A stretch of 64,000 nt of DNA from Tyto alba (lineage: Eukaryota > Chordata > Aves > Strigiformes > Tytonidae): NCBI RefSeq assembly GCF_018691265.1, contig NW_024881322.1:17534107-17598106 (forward strand), given 5' to 3'. Position numbers and translations under genes: made by a program. The notes beneath the pieces are model-generated. The model saw only the letters and a list, made by a program, of their open reading frames with translations. It made no database searches and was not told where the DNA came from. Of the stretch, positions 32,726-48,501 are shown piece by piece; the stretch's first letter is position 1; each line of letters opens with the position of its first letter.

Positions 32726-35700
32726 AGTTTGGAGATGTTTTCTTGTTTATTGGAGAAGTTGTTAAGATAATCTTTCCTAGCAAAATTTATTTTAGACTAA
32801 GATAAACTGCTCTTTACAATTCTTGGAATTACATCAGAGTATCTAGGGCTATATCTACTAAGCATATAGACTAAAGATTCCAATTTTCTTAAGCTTATAA
32901 ATGGGAGTATGTTTTTGTATTTTTGCAAATCCTTCTAGCTGCTATTCTGGATCTTCAGGATTTGCATGTGGACTTCAGATGATGACCAAAAATATATGTC
33001 ACTCCCCAGAGCATTGCTAATTAGAACAACCCAGCTCAGGATGAATTTTCTTCCAGGCTTCAGAAATCTTACATTTCAGGTATTTTGAGGAGACATTTTT
33101 ATCTCTTATTTGTATTGGTGTTACTTTTTAAATATTTTTCCATAGTAAGCTACATGCCACCTGTGAAGATAGGAAATATGTTCAGCGAAGCACATAATTT
33201 TCAGTTATGCAAGAAAGACTTTTGTTTCTGTAATCAGAACATGAGATACAAGATGAGTTAGATCTGATTTTACAAGCCCATGTACTATCATAGTAAAAAC
33301 TCAAAATATAGACTTACATAGGTAATTACAAAATAAAATACTTTAATGAATTTTTCTCTTTGTTTTTATAGCACCAAATAACTAGTGTATTTGGTGTAAT
33401 ACTATAGATTTTACAGAGTGATGGAGATTACCTTTAGATAAATTTTACTTTGCCTTAAAGTTTTTAAGGGTTTCAACAGAAATTATACTCAAAACTAAGT
33501 CTGTCATTAAAAAATCATCAGCTTTATAAAATAATAGCTCTCAGTGGACAGGAATGAGCAAAAATAATATATAGAAAAAATAAAGCAGAATTTCTTAGCA
33601 TATTTCATGAGCATAAACTACTGAAAATCCAACAAGACTGTGGTGCCATTTGCTTGTCATCTATTTTTTTTCTGTCAAACTATTAGACATTTGATCTAAT
33701 TCATTAGTCAGCTTTATAAAAATTATTAAAGTAATAAATAATCACTCTTGATAAAGATTTGTACTTTTCATACTGCTGGTAAAAAAGACTCATTACAACC
33801 ACAGGATTATATTTTAGGCCACGCTTTGGTTTCTTCAGGATTATTATGGCCTAAAAATCCAAAGTGGCAGTGAAAAGAGAAAAAACTTTTTTGTACATGA
33901 AATGGAATCTGTATAAGGTAGAAGAATAGCCACCTCTGGGTGGTAGAGAACAAAGGAGCATAATTAAACACTGTAAATTAATTTACTTTCCAGTAAATCA
34001 AGATGTATTGATGCACCATTTCCCACCTCATCATGATCTGTGTAATGTATAATTTGACATATGAAATACTTTAGTGATTCCAAAGGCTTATTTGAAATTG
34101 TATAAATTGCTTTTGCAAGTACCTTTTTTTGATCCCCTTTCATTTTTATGTTCATCATATTTAAATTATTTATGAATTTTAATGAATAAAGTAAGATTCC
34201 CCCTTAGTTTCAGACATATGATAGCTTTTGCTGTCAGAAGGAAACTCTAGATATTATTCTATTTCCTATGTAGGAATATTAACAAAGGTCCAAGATTTCT
34301 ATTTGTGATATACACAACAGCTTACAAGAAGAATCAAAGGCTAAATGGTTGTTTTCACTATTCAAAAATAGTACAAATAGATCTATTTCAGTTTAAAATA
34401 ATAATTTTATTTTTAGTAATTAAAAACACAAGGGAAAATATCTGATCATCTGTGTCCTTTGCATCTTCTAATAAGTACAGCACAAATTCTGCTGTCTTGT
34501 ATCACTGAGTAGTAACGCAATTTTTAGTATTTTCCAGGTTAATATCACTTGTTTCCAGAGAAACTTCCTACAAAGTGAATCCCGAAAGGTGTGAGCAGTA
34601 CTGATCAGTGGGACCTTATTTCCCACTGTCACCAGGCTCTCAACTGGCCTAGCCCCTGGGAGGCAATTGGAAAAATGGCAACCATAATGAATGTTAAATT
34701 CTGAAGAAGAGGACCTTGGTTTGGCCAGCATATTTCATGTTTCTTTTTCATATTTGTACAGTGTTGTCAGTGAAATACAAGACTATGACTTCATCTTCAG
34801 TTCTTGTGAGTATATGCACTCTGGCCCTTTTGAAGTGTATCTGGGAAGTATCATCTTTGTATGACTTCATGAAAGTCATAAATGAACTTTAAGGCACTTA
34901 ATTGTGGAGTGTGAACACATAAAAAGAGATAGCCTTGGTATTAAAATTGAGGAACAAGCTGGAAAAGAAAAATATGGGACATGACAGAGATAGAGATAGA
35001 ACAGGTGAGGCAGCTCACTGTCAGGAATAAGAATTATTTATGGGAAATGAACTGCATCTTTCTTGACAAATGCCTGATAAGTTTGTGGACATGGGTGAAA
35101 GAAGAGGAGACAGTAATGAATATATGTACATCACATATAACAAATTCTGACAAAAAACATTTCTGAGCTTCCCACCAATCTCCTCCTTCTGTATTTCTCT
35201 GTAATGATTTCAATAACTCCTCTTTGGAGTAAAAAAGTCTAATTAGATTAGAAAGAGTAGCACATTAATTAACAGATAAACTAGCAGTATTAAACATCAA
35301 TACTATAGAAGCTCACTCTGGTCTTCCTAATTAGGCAGCTCTCTCTACATGAAGTAGAAAATGCAAATAACATCACAATATAACATAAAAGGCAAAAGGG
35401 CTCATTATGCTGGTTGACACTGAAGAAATATGAGAGAGGAGAAAAAAAAAAGAAAACCTGAAACACCACTTACACTCAGTGATCTGTAACTGCTCCATGA
35501 GTTGCACTAAGATTATAACAGATTTATATTCAGTATATTTGACCAGTTTTAGCATCATCTCATCCAGTTTTCTTAGGAAAAGCATCTCAAAGTAATGAGT
35601 CCAGTAGCAGAGATCAAAATGCTGTCTTTGTGTTGTCTTAATTAGGATGAGAGCTGTGTAATTATTTATTTAGGCAGTTAGGCAAAATGTTTCTTCCCAT

Positions 35701-37668
35701 CCTTTTCGCTGAACTCAGCTGGGCTTGGTAGACCAGTAGGTTCCTTTTTATTTCAAAGTACATAACAATTTCTTCTTTAACTTGTGTATTTATTTTATAT
35801 TGTTTTGCAGTTTCATTTTTATGTTTTACTGCTTAAAGTTCAAGGAAAAATGCTTGTGCATGAAAATTCCTATTTAAACGAAGGGCTTACACTAGCTGAG
35901 AAACAGTAGCTGAGAAATGCTCACTGAGTTCATTGAGGTTTTTGCCATTAGTACCTTAGGCAATGAGAAATTAGTATTGCAAATATTAACACACAAGCTA
36001 GATACTACATACCACACTTTCACATATCCCTTGATCAAAGAACAGACTACAAACCTGACCTGTACATCATGCTCTGAATATGTGTGGCACAACTAGAAGA
36101 AACAAAAAGAGATCTGTTTTCCCTTATTGAGATTAAAAGGAACCTGGAAATTCCTGACTTTAATTTAAAATATAATTTATCTTACAGCTTTTACAGTATG
36201 AACTAATTCTAAATGTGTTGCTGAGTCAGTTGTATACAGAGCCTATAAAAGAAAGGATAGATAATTTGGACAATGCTTCCCCTTCTCAAAGAGACAGTAT
36301 ATTTCTTGTCTCTCTGTAAAGGTCAATTTAAATATCAGTATTGTTAAATGGTTTATTTCACCTGTTTAAAAGAAATGCAGAGATGTTCCTTAAAAGCATA
36401 GAAGACTGAGTAAAGGTTGCCCATAGGAGTCAGAGAGACTAAGAATTGTTGTTTGTGCTAAAGGACATTTTGCAATAAACAAATAAAATCTACCATAACA
36501 GACATAGATGCTAACATAAGATATAAGCACATATGCTTGGAAGTACTGCTTTTACAAAGCAATCTACTCTGCAATTCAAAGCAATACTGATACTACTGAA
36601 GCTGAAATACTTTGGGTAGTGATGGGATATCCCTGTAATAATTCTTCAGTGTAGACAAGGCCATCTGAAGCAGTTTAAGTACCTTCAAATGAAAAGATTG
36701 TACAGTTCATTTGATATCCCCTTGGCTTTAATTACTTATCTGCCTGCACAGCAGTGCCTCAAGGAATCAAGGATCTTTGGAAGAAAACAGTTCTAAGGAC
36801 TCATAAAATTACTACCAGAACCCCCCCTACTGATTAAAAGAAATGAGTGGAAGGGTTTGGTGTTGTTTTGGTGTTGTTTGTATGTTTTAACTTTTATTAC
36901 ATTTTTCTTTAAAAATAAAAATGTTGAAAATAAATTTGATTAAATAGTTTAATTATAAAATTCAGTGAGGACAAAAAGTTTTTGATAGAAAAGTTTAAGA
37001 ATTGAAAGTCAATAGGAACTGGAGGTTTAACACCTTTTAACTTTGCAATTTTCAGTACAGTGAAAGAATTTTTTTTCCAAAGGTTTCAGCCCATCAGTTA
37101 ATGGAGAGGTACTCTACTGTTGTAACATAAAGTTCACAGACTACTGAAGAGCTCTTACAGACCCATGTATTTCAATATTGTGTCTTCCTACTTTTTGCAG
37201 TAAATAGAACATTACTTTAAACTATGCGTTGTGAGCATACCTCTTTGAAGCTGTTTTACTCCTCAGAACTGTCCCAACAGTAGTTTGGTATCTGTCAAGA
37301 TGAGCAGAAACTTTAGTTCAGTGACCCAGGATGTGATATCTCAGATTGAGCAGAGCTTCAGGAGCAACAGCAGTCATTTGTAAACTCCTTAATTAAGTGG
37401 GACTGATGCTGCATGTCATTTGCACAGCATGGGTTTTATCTGTGCAAAATTCTTCTTTCCTTACTATCATGTGCATCTTGCAAAATTCTTATAGCATCCT
37501 GAAAAAAGACATGCATACCTTTTACCTCTTGTTCTCCTTGTGTTTATTATTTGTTGCAAGTAAGCTTGACTGAAGACTTTCTGCTGAAGCTATATTCTGT
37601 GGGGGGAAAATGTTGTTTTGATGCAATGATGAGTGGTGTCTGATTTCTCTGGGAGTTTACAAAAGTTC

Positions 37669-37696
37669 ACAAAAAAAACCAAACCAAAACAAAACA

Positions 37697-37727
<31 letters not shown>

Positions 37728-37728
37728 C
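37669..37728. repeat. (AAAAC)n simple repeat
   Basis: A run of AAAAC-type units with a few interruptions. The open frames read across it on both strands are low complexity (Lys/Asn/Thr or Phe/Cys) and not real. Confidence 0.85.
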
Positions 37729-40700
37729 ATAATCCATTCCAAAACAAAAGCTACCAACATAACCATTTTTAATATAATTATTACCTTCTCCTTCTTCCCT
37801 CCAAAAAATCAGAACTGCTTTATAAGTAGTTTTAGGAGATGTAGTTTGGATGTCCTCTCTCCTTGGGCTTTGATTTCTAACCAGATACATCTCCTATGAA
37901 GTACTGTGGGCAATCTTTCTATTATTGAATGCAGTGGCTCAGATTAGCTGAAGAGCAGAGAAGGAAATATGACGATGGCAAAGAACCCCACAGGCTGAAA
38001 AAAAAAAACAGACCAGTGATTTATGGACTATATGTGCTAGAATGCACTGAATTGGCACTTCTCGATAAAATTTATCAATTATGAGAGAGTGATATTTTTC
38101 TGCTCAAAAATTCATTCTCCTTGCAGCCTGATAACATGCACCAGTCTACTCATTTTCAAGATGCCAGTGATACAGAGCTATTTACTTAAAGAAGTAATGA
38201 CAGACCAGAGTAATGATCAAATTATCTAGATGTAAGGATAGACATGCATAGATACACCAGGACAGTATTGTACATACAATTTTAATTGTTGATGAATACA
38301 ATGTATACCATTTGTTGGTATTCAGTGTATTTGCTTGTTTGACTTGGAAATGAAAGATAAATGGAAGATGCGGATTGTGAAAAAATACCTCTAAATATTA
38401 CTCATCAGAGCAAGTAGTCTTTTGTATTTGTTTTGTTCTACCTGATCTAGAACAGATTTTTTAGTCAGTAAAGGGTTTTTTGACCTTATTTTCAAGCACA
38501 AGTGGCAAGTCACCTTCATTTGCTACACATTAAATATTTTCTGCATTTGTCCCCTGTACAATATTACTGTTTTGGTCTTACATTTTCAGTTAGCAATTAT
38601 TAGTTTTTACAAAAACCCTCAGAAATTAATGGATCATAAACCCTAAGTGAAAATCAAAGATTAAAAATAATGTCAGTACTTTTATAGAAGATAAGAGTAT
38701 GCTGGTTTTGGCAAAGTCTTATACTTAGTGGCTTGTATAGAGAATTTGTAAATGTTTTCATTAAATTATCTTATTTCAGTCAAGTGGTGATCAATGAGGT
38801 TATTAAAGGCTAGGATATAGTAAGTAGAAAAAAGCAGTGGAGATAAGCTTGGGGGGATTTTTTTTTTTTTTTTAATATGTGTGAGACCTCCTTTGACTCA
38901 GAAGGTGGCTCTTTGTTAAGAATTGTAATATATTTTTTATGAGGAAGTATGATTAGATTGTAACAACTAGTCAACCGTTTTCTATTTGATGTATACACAT
39001 AGGAACCTGATTATAATTGTAAATATTTACATAAAATGGCTTATTCTTCTTCCATTGATTTCTGATGGGGTAGATTGTGCTTAATGTTTTTTAATATCAA
39101 AGTCACATTTACGTAAGTACCTACACATTGACACACTAACCATTATTTCAGAATTTATTATCCCTCATCAGAGGAAAAAAGTCAAATATATATTTAGACT
39201 TTTTTTCTATTTATTTATTAGAAGAGTTTTAATGCATGGAGTAGGAGTTAGTCAGTTGTCTGTATTAAATAGATGGAAGCCCATTTCTTCACTGGGATAA
39301 GTCTAGTGATTAAAAAATTACTGGTTTCTGATAGAACATCTTAAGAAAGTCAGGGGTCCAGATGATTTGAGATGTTTTCCTGCTGCTACAATGATGCTTT
39401 CAATAGAGGAAAATCGTTGGACAAAAAGAACAATGGTCCTGACTATACAAAGAGCTACTGCATGTGCAAACTAAACATGAATTGTCAGGTTTGTAACCTC
39501 TACGTGGTTTTCATCTACTGAAGACTCATATTTTAAAATATTCTGACAACACTGTCTGAATGGTATTTATTAATGCTGTCACACCGACAGAAAGAGCTCA
39601 CAAAAACCTACATGCCCATTACTTGTTACCTTAGTTAGAATTCTCCCATTTAGATAAAGTCTTTTCTCCTATACTTTATATACACATCTAACAATAATTT
39701 TTTAAACGCCAAAGGAAGTAATTTTCCTTTACAAACCAAATCCAGTATATGTGTGTATGCTATACATGGCTGTCATATTGCATATCAGATCAGGATGTAT
39801 TTCAGTATAGTAAACCAAGAGAGATTTGTTTGCTATGTGCTTTACTTATTTTATTTGTTCTAAGCAATGTTGCCTGGATAAAGGGTGAAAAATAATGTTC
39901 AAACCCCCCTTCCATCACAACCGATTCTACAAGAAAAATTTCTCTGAGCGCCTTGATCCAGCACAAAGGAGAAGCAGTTTTAAAGAAGGGAACATGGCAA
40001 TTCTTTGCAATAGAATTTAGTTTTCCATGTCTGAGTTTTAAAAAAGCCTTTTTCTCTTTTATTCAGATGCAGCATTCATTGCTTCATGATTGAATAGCAG
40101 CATCTTAAGAACTTGGAGTGAGTTGTCTATACTATTTACATGTGTTTGTTGTCCACCTGGGACTATTCTGACTGTTATTCTCCCTTTGCTTATTAAACAT
40201 AATAGACTATACCCTAAGTAGCAGCTATGAAATTTCATTCACTGTGTAAACATAAGTATTTGCTGTAGTGAAAATCACTAACATACAGAACTGCTTGATT
40301 TTTTAAGAAGCAAATACACTCTTTAGCAGGTTTTTGGAAATAACTATTGACAACTGTATTTCAGTATTTCCATCATCTGAAAAAATCTTGCATAATTTGA
40401 TGACTGAGAGAAAGAGAGTATTGCTTCAAATCATTTACAAACATTTTTTGGCTGCCTTTAATAACAGATCAATACAACATAAATGTTCCTATCTAAAAGA
40501 AAAGCTACATGTATGCTGTTACACAGCCTCCCATACTGAAAAAAATATATAAAAATCTAATGAATTTTGGAGACCTTTTTTTTCTTGGAGATACATTCTT
40601 ACTATATTTTGAGCCTTCCAGACATTTCAAGCTGATCAACCAAAACTGTCATTTCCTTCCCTTACTTGATCTGACGCTACTATTGAGCAAAAGGTTTAAC

Positions 40701-42040
40701 TTTTATTTCTCCAACCTTTAAGCAAGCAGTGTGATGTGTCAGTTGAGACATTTTCTGTCCTGAACTCTGTAGAATTTTGTCAAGTTTACTTACACAGAGC
40801 TCAGCAGCAACACAGGGCTTTACCATAAGCCCCCGCTGATGTTCAGTGTTGAGTGCAGTGGCAACTCTGCAGCCTTGAGATCGGCGTCATGCAGCCCACA
40901 CACCACAATGCTGCACCCTGCCTTCACCAAGTAAGGGAAGAGTACATACTTTGTGGGCTTGGGAATGTCTGTTCTCCTCAAGTTTCTTTCTCCAGGAAAC
41001 CATAATCTGAGGATTTTGTACATCCCTGTTGGGTTACCCCCTGCCTACTTTTAGGGTTTTTTCAAGCTGGAGTTGAGGCTATGGGGTCTTGGAGCTGTGT
41101 ATGTTCTGCTTTGATACAAAAGGGGTGTTTTCTTTTAACTCCTTAGGCCTGAGGACACTACGTAATTTAAAGATCCTGGAATGCAAGGAAGGCTTCTGGA
41201 TTCTAAAATAACTCTCTACAAGTAAAGCTGCCTGCCTCGTTGGTCTTAAGATCATATACGACTGTCTTGTGCACCTTACAGGCTCTGTCAAGAACCTGTA
41301 AATTTATAGACAGTCACGTCAAAAATATTTGAGGAAACAAAGCAAAACTTTTGAATTCTGGTGTCCATACTTACTTCAGAGCTTGAAAAGTTAAATGAAA
41401 TGAACTTACTAGGAAAATAAGCAAAAAGCAAAACAGTAGCAGTAGAGGAAGAATGGAAATCACAACAGTAATGTATTTAATTATCTGTGGTTTTAAGTAT
41501 CACTTTAATCCATGTTAACTGGATGTGAGAGAGTTCCTTATACTCTTCCTGAGAAGAAACTCTCATCCTTCTGGATTTTTTAAGCTTTTAGTGATGGAGA
41601 ATAATCCAGAGTTGAGGAGACTGAATTGATGGCACTGACTGTGCAGGGAAGCCTGAAGTACATGGTACAATGCAGAGTGGAGGAACAGCCAGTCTCACAG
41701 CTGAGATACTATAAGCAAATTCATGCTAAAGAAAGACTTTTCAGAACTATTATGTCAAGTGGGGAATTTGAAGGTCTTAAACTCTGCAACACCAGCAAAT
41801 CTTAAACTGTAAAGCCTGCTAGAAGTCATAGATAAATCATGTCTGGTGGCAGGGAGGGGGACACAATATATCTTTTGACCTTGGAAAGTGCAGCCTGATA
41901 AACACAAAGAGGAAAATCACTCGCTGTTAAAAGCAAATGTCCTATTTCTTGTTTCAGATCAGGAAAAAAGGCGAAAACCCAGTTAACTGAAACTCAGTGC
42001 TTCTGACAGAATAAAATGTGCAAATTGTCTCCAAGCAAAT

Positions 42041-42100
42041 GGGCTGGACTAGGTGATTTCTAGAGATCCCTTCCAACCTTAAGGATTTAGTGATTATGTG
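42041..42100 (+). mobile_element. Short CR1 3'-end fragment
   Basis: About 60 bases matching the conserved CR1 3' end in sense orientation: GGCTGGACTAGGTGATTTC followed by GATCCCTTCCAACCTTAAGG. There is no 5' body. It is a severely 5'-truncated insertion. Confidence 0.7.
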
Positions 42101-45100
42101 CTCTTACCTGCTCTTAGCTGCACTACTACCCGTCATGGAGAGCATTCCTGAAACTTTTTTTTTTTTTTTTTTTTCCTCTCAGGGAACTATCTCACCCTAT
42201 ACACTTGGTATAGCATAAGTTGTGTTTCCTACTGCTGTATATTGAATTATTTGGGGATTTTCTTTCTATGGAATGTAAAAAGAGTTGCAAGTGATTCCAA
42301 TGCAGTACCAGATCCTTAAATTTTTGTTCATTGTTATTCAAATTAAGCACTCATTCTCTTAAAATTGACAATTGTATGCCCTATTATAATAATACAACCT
42401 TAATCATTAGGGGCCATCTCCATGTTAAGAGTAAATTATTAGGCTTTCACTGAAGCAAAGCAAAATTAAATAAATTTAGATCAGCTGAAAATAAAGCCCT
42501 GACTCATAAACGTAAAGCTGAGTAGGTTGTTTTTTTTTTTTTAATTATACACACTGAAATACATACAAAGGAATAGAAAAACACTGGATTCAGTCACTAT
42601 TAAGTTCACCACTTGGTCTATGCATGATAGAGTTTGGGGCTCAAATTTTATGACTTGTAAGTTGGAAACTGATACCTTTTCTTACATGACAATGTGCAAG
42701 AGGGCACTGAATAAAGAATACATTAGAGGTATGTGTGGTCTCAGATATGTTAGATGTTAGTCAAGGAGAGGAAAAAATAATGGACTGAATTACCAATCTT
42801 GAATTATTTGCCAAACTCCAAGTTTCAGTAGTCTGCTGTTCTGAAGCTGTGTTAAACACAAGGTATTTGTCTCTGGGAAATTTGGGAATATGACAATGAA
42901 ACCAAACTGTCTTATAAACACACAAAGTGGTTCCATGGTCTTTTATGCTAAAGGATTTGCCTTTATTAACTCATCATTTTTAATTGAAATGCAGTAGCTG
43001 AAAATAGCAATACATTCCATCTTAGTTTCTCTTTTCCTAAAATAAATTGGTGCAGCAAGATGGAATTGGTAACACCAGCAGACCAACAGTTAGAATGAAG
43101 AAGGGAAAACTATACACCCATTAGAAATGGCCTTTAATGACACACATTTGTCTGCCTTTAAACAGCAGTGAGGCTACTCACTATAATAAATATGAGTGTT
43201 CCCTGACCAAAATTGAGACTCAGTCTTGCATTCCTTGCTCTTTAGGGTCAACTGCAGAAGTTCATATTATGATGGTAAGTCTTTTACTGTATGAGATTTA
43301 ATTGAGTACAGCAGCTTGCGGCTGCATATTCCTTAATCTGTGTGTATGCAGCTCCTTTTGAAAGTTCAATTTAAATATGAGCTCCATGTTTGGAAGAAGA
43401 AAATAATATGTGTTTGAGAGTGATTTTGTGAATAAAGGATATAGAATGTGAAGCAGAAAGAAGAATCTGGCCTTGAGTAATGAATATCCAGACATTAAAA
43501 GATGTGTAGAAAGATTATATGCCATCAGATGATTGAATTAGGTGACATCATCTCTAAAAGAAATTAGAAAGAGAAATTTTAAATCAGTGTTTTGTAGGTC
43601 AACTGTGAGTCTTCCTGTTTCATGCAGTTGTAAACATTAAAATGAGGGCCCCAGCTAGTCATCTGTTTCCATAATGTTTTAATAGATTGTCTTGTCCATT
43701 TTGTAGCTCATTTATTCACTGAGTAAATTGAGTGTAAATGTTGTATGTGGTACAGATTTTTTCTTTACTGTATTTTTTTCATTAAGTAATGAGTTAGCTC
43801 AACCGTTTAGTAATGATTGAGACCTGCTTTGGCCATTTACTAGTGCGAGTCAGAATTGTCCTTTTTTATTGACCTGGAGCTCTTGTGATTTACTTTTTTA
43901 ATAAACAGTAAAAACATTAGTAGAGGCTAGCTGTTTTCAAGTAAATTAATTTCTTTACTGTATCTGGTTTCAGAGTTTAATTATATACTTTAATGTTCCC
44001 ATTGAGGTCCAATATCAAACGATGCGTTTCACAATAAAGGATAAAACTAAATGTATTTACAGTTTAAAGGAACGTTTCTGACTTGTAAATCAGCATGATA
44101 AAATACAGAAATCTGAGTTTCTTTAGAATTTTTCAATTATGCATATATATTTTACCAAGTTTATTTGGAAGCACAATAGCTAGAGTATAATAAATCATAG
44201 AGAACATTTTGCTGCTTCTAGTGCATAGTTGCAAGATGCCTGAATTTTACCTTCTACAATCATAAAAGAACCTTGCAATGCTATACATATGAACACTTAT
44301 TAAAATATAAGAACTCATGTATTAAACTGCTTCTGTTTTGTCCATTTGGTGAATACTATTGTACTATGAACATGAAAATTACCAACTAAAACATGATTGC
44401 TATAGCCAGAAACACTGGAGGAGGTTTTGGTAAAAGGAAATGATTTTATAACCTACCACATAACACTTTACTAGTGATGAATGCAGACGACGGTCATGCC
44501 AATGTAACTGTGAGGTGATGAAGACTACACAGTTTAACTTGTACCTGTTCAAAGATAGTTAAAATCACTCAGTTCCTCAACCTCAGGATTCAGCAGATCT
44601 TCAGAACAGCTTTCAATTATTATTTTCCTAATTTGAACTTTAACTATTTGAATAAAATTACTGTACAAAGATGTAAGTGTGCATCAACAGTAAGATCAAT
44701 TACATTCTCAAGACAAAATACTTATGTTTAAAAGCCTATTTTATAATGTATCACAACAATATACAGGTAAGATTTTCTGGTTGGAAAAAAATTAAAAAAC
44801 TTGTTGAAGCAATTAAATAATAGGAATTAGGCAGAGAAACATATTGCAACGGAAGTTGTATTTTTTGTGGTGCTCAATCTCCTATCTCACGTATGAACAG
44901 AGTTCTTAAAGTAGACTGCATCTCATACCATGCATCGTAATTGACTTTCTGTAGTCACAAAACGGAGTAGATTATGGAAGGAATAGTTTTTATCTGAGCT
45001 GTAGATTATCTTGAATTGCAGTCTTACCTCAGTGCTCTGTGACGTTGTTAGTCCACTATCAGAGCATAGATTTCAGCATGGACTAATTGTAAACTGCAGT

Positions 45101-45651
45101 TAGGATGCATAAGCTTAAAGTTGAATTGCAGAGTATACTATAAACTTGTTCATTGCCTCAGTTATCCAATTTATAGCATAAGCATAACATCTTTTAAACT
45201 GTTCCCACTTGTTTTTTAAATTACTTTGTCTTTTTGAAAGCTGAAGAATCGATGAAAGAAAATTTGCTTGAAAATCTCATGTTACATTAGATTTAGGAGA
45301 AAAAAAAAATCATCAACCATAAAGTGTTTGAAAATCATCCTAGTTATACACACTCTTTAAGACAATAATTTTGTGGCATATTTGGAAGCTTAGTCTGAGT
45401 TCATATGTCTTTCTTTCAAATGTTTTAGTGTTTTCTTCTATGCATGCTGTAACTACTGCCTTGACAGACCTCCAGATTTTCCCTGAGAACTTGTTTTTAT
45501 ATTAGATGATACATACGCGTTAGGTGTCACTCTGTAAAGCACTGCACTGACGTATGCACTCATCACAAAATGATTGTCTTCAGCAACAGTTAGCTTCTGT
45601 AACAATGTAGTTTAGTAGATACACAAATTAAAGAAAACCCAATTGCCCTAC

Positions 45652-45692
45652 TGAAAAAAAAAAAAAAAACAACAAAAAAAAAACAACAAAAA
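45652..45692. repeat. A-rich simple repeat with AAC interruptions
   Basis: A long A run interrupted by AAC units. No retroposon body is recognised upstream. Confidence 0.75.
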
Positions 45693-48478
45693 CGAGGAGG
45701 AGTCTTTTAATCATGGTCATTAGATTACATTTTTTTTATGTTGTTTTCCTTCTTAGTTTTCTTCTATTGGTTATTAATTTCAATTGTTGAATTTGTTTCT
45801 TATTAGACTTTAAATTATCCCAGACAAAGAACCACATGTGTACAGACATTTGCACAAGAGCTAGCAAAATGAGTAATAGTATACTGGCATATCAACAGTG
45901 ATAATAATAGTAGGGAAAAATGCCTGTGCCTTGAAATTCAGAGAAAACTTGAAAAGCACTGAGTGTTGTTGGCATATCTTCAGTAGATATTGACTCAGAA
46001 ATTGGCAAAGTATTCTCACCACCTTAGGGGCTATATCCTCACAGAAGTTTCGCACAGGTACTTAAAGTATAAAAATAAAATCTGTGCCTTTTACCCAAGA
46101 ATTGAGTTAAAAAATACACCTTGATAAAACTTTTTCTACTTTGATATTGCATTGCCATATGTACATTGGTTTTAGCGTAAATAAAAGCAACAAGAAAATT
46201 CTAATACCTCACAGCAAATGCATTTTTTTCTTTTGCAAGCATTGACATCACTTAGGGTTGGATTCATTGACAGATAATGACAAGATTCAGATTTGGTGCA
46301 GCAGAAGATAAGCAGGCAGCAGAAACTTAAAATTGTTTTTTCTTCACTTCATGCTTCTATAATATGAAGAAGTATACATTATTTTATATGCAAGGTACAT
46401 CTGTATCTGTATTAGGTTTTGGTTTGTTTTTTTTTTTTTGTCCTTTGTGGCAGATGCATTGCCTTTTGAAACAGAGAGTAAATGCAGCGTCAGTTTTGCT
46501 ACAGCACATTTCAAACTACTGAGCTGCCCGTGTCCTTACGACTAACGAGCTCAGCTAACTTAGCTCCACTGAGATTCAAGCTGCAAAGACTCCAGTGGCA
46601 AACTTGACATGCTATCTTGTTGACAGTATTTGGAACTACTGAAAAATTATATTAGGGTCTTCTGGAGTAATTTCTGTGTATGTAATTTAGCATGAATAAT
46701 AACAAAATGAGAGTTTGTTTTTGGTATGATTTTGAGCCTTACCCCTTGCTTTGTTAGGAGAAAACCTCATTTTTGCTGTTAAAGTATGGAAATAATACAC
46801 TGCTGATGTGCTTATATTTGTCATAATGATATTTTAGTGCCTGTGACTAATAGCTACAATGAATGAAACTGCACATGTAAAATATGTTGTCCCAGCCAAA
46901 GATGCTCTGATGTATCTCTGATATTTTCAGAGGGTAGATGCTCAGTGTATGGCTAGTGATATCTTGTACTATAGTATTAGTAAACCAGACGTACGGTTCA
47001 CATTATGAGGTAAGAAAAGAATGCTACAAGTGAAGATCTTCTCCCTAAAAATTGTTTAATCTAAACAGAAGATTTAGGCAGATGAAATAGAGGTAACAGA
47101 CGAGAGATAATGGAGGGAGAAAATTTCACCTAAGGTCTCTGTGGATCAGTAGTATTGAACTTTTGTGTTTTTAAGCCCAGTGAAATACTCTGTACAGGCT
47201 TTGTAGAGTCAATCATTCAGAGATCAATAGCGATTTAAAAATACGTATACGTGATAAATTTGCAATTAATAATGTTGATTTTGTTTGCTCTATGCTAAGT
47301 ATTTTTCTGGACAGTACTTTGCTGTTCTGCTTTGTTCTCATCAGCGCTATTTTACTGTGTCTGATAACAGAGACTTTTTTAGTAAGTCTTTGTGAATTAA
47401 CACTTCTTCATCCTTCAGATGCTGACATTGAGGATAGTTACATTTCTCTTGCCAGAAAGGGAGGAAATAAAGAAGTTTTGGAGCTTGAGTCTGATTTTAA
47501 TTAATTTATTTATAGTTAATTAATAAATTATTTTGGAACACCAAATATCTTTATACAGATTTGATTCCCTGACCAAATTTTACCAAATCTTGCATGTGGC
47601 CAAAAGTACAGGACAAAAACACAGGACAAGACCTGTGACTGGTGACTTATTTTCCTTTGAGATCGAGAATGGGGTCACATTTGTCAACCAATTTCCTGTC
47701 AATATTTTTAAGGTTTTCTGACTTTATGATTTTTTAGAGGAAAATTGAACGTGGTGATGCGATTTTAAGTAATGAAATTATTTTAATATGATATCTCAGA
47801 CATATACTGAGATAAGGCCTAACATTTTCCTAGCCAGCTGAAACTGGTGTTATATTTTTAAGATGTCAACAATGTTATCCAGTCCATCCATATTGTAGGA
47901 AATCCAATAGGGGAGAAATCAAATTGAAAGTAATCAGAGCTGGAATTCCTATTTAATTGTTTTTTTTGCCTTTTTTTTTTTTTTTTTTTTAATATTGTCA
48001 GTTTCTCTTTCTCCCCATCTTTCTGCATTTTCTCCATCTTTCTTTATTTCTCACTTCTTTTGGCACTTTATCTTTTCAAAATAATTTTTTCCCCCATTAC
48101 ATCAGTAGCCTCTGAGAACAGTCAGACTTCACTGAATGCAGGTAAACATACTGTATGCTATGACTTAGGTCGTTCCTACTAATTCTGGTAGTTGAGTGAC
48201 CAAGGATGAGAAAAATTATATATTTACACTGCAATTACAGGAATTATACGTTTTACTGTCTAAGTACCATTCCAGATCATAGTAATTATTATGATATTAA
48301 ACAGCTGAATGTCATCATAGAAGGAACACAAGTCATTACCACAGTCTACATATCATAACTCTTAAACATAATTGCTATGTAATCTTTAGGTGATTGAATT
48401 ATCATGCAGACCCATGTGCATGCTGCCAGCACAGCTATGCATAAAAAAACCCTCCTTAATCAGATATTACTGCTGGTT

Positions 48479-48501
48479 GGGGGGGGGGGGGGGGGGGGGG
48501 G
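48479..48501. repeat. Poly-G homopolymer of about 23 bases
   Basis: An uninterrupted run of about 23 G on the coding strand of CNTNAP2, followed within a few bases by a T-rich stretch (48505-48546). Such a run is rare in AT-rich introns, and its exact length may be unreliable in the assembly. Confidence 0.85.

Noticed and set aside
37633..37899. Open frames on both strands over the AAAAC repeat.
   Set aside because: They are low-complexity translations of a simple repeat.
40820..41291. Two adjacent - strand open frames of about 70 codons that hinted at a processed pseudogene.
   Set aside because: I could not match them to any protein family. There is no polyA tail or target duplication, and the frames do not join without several breaks.
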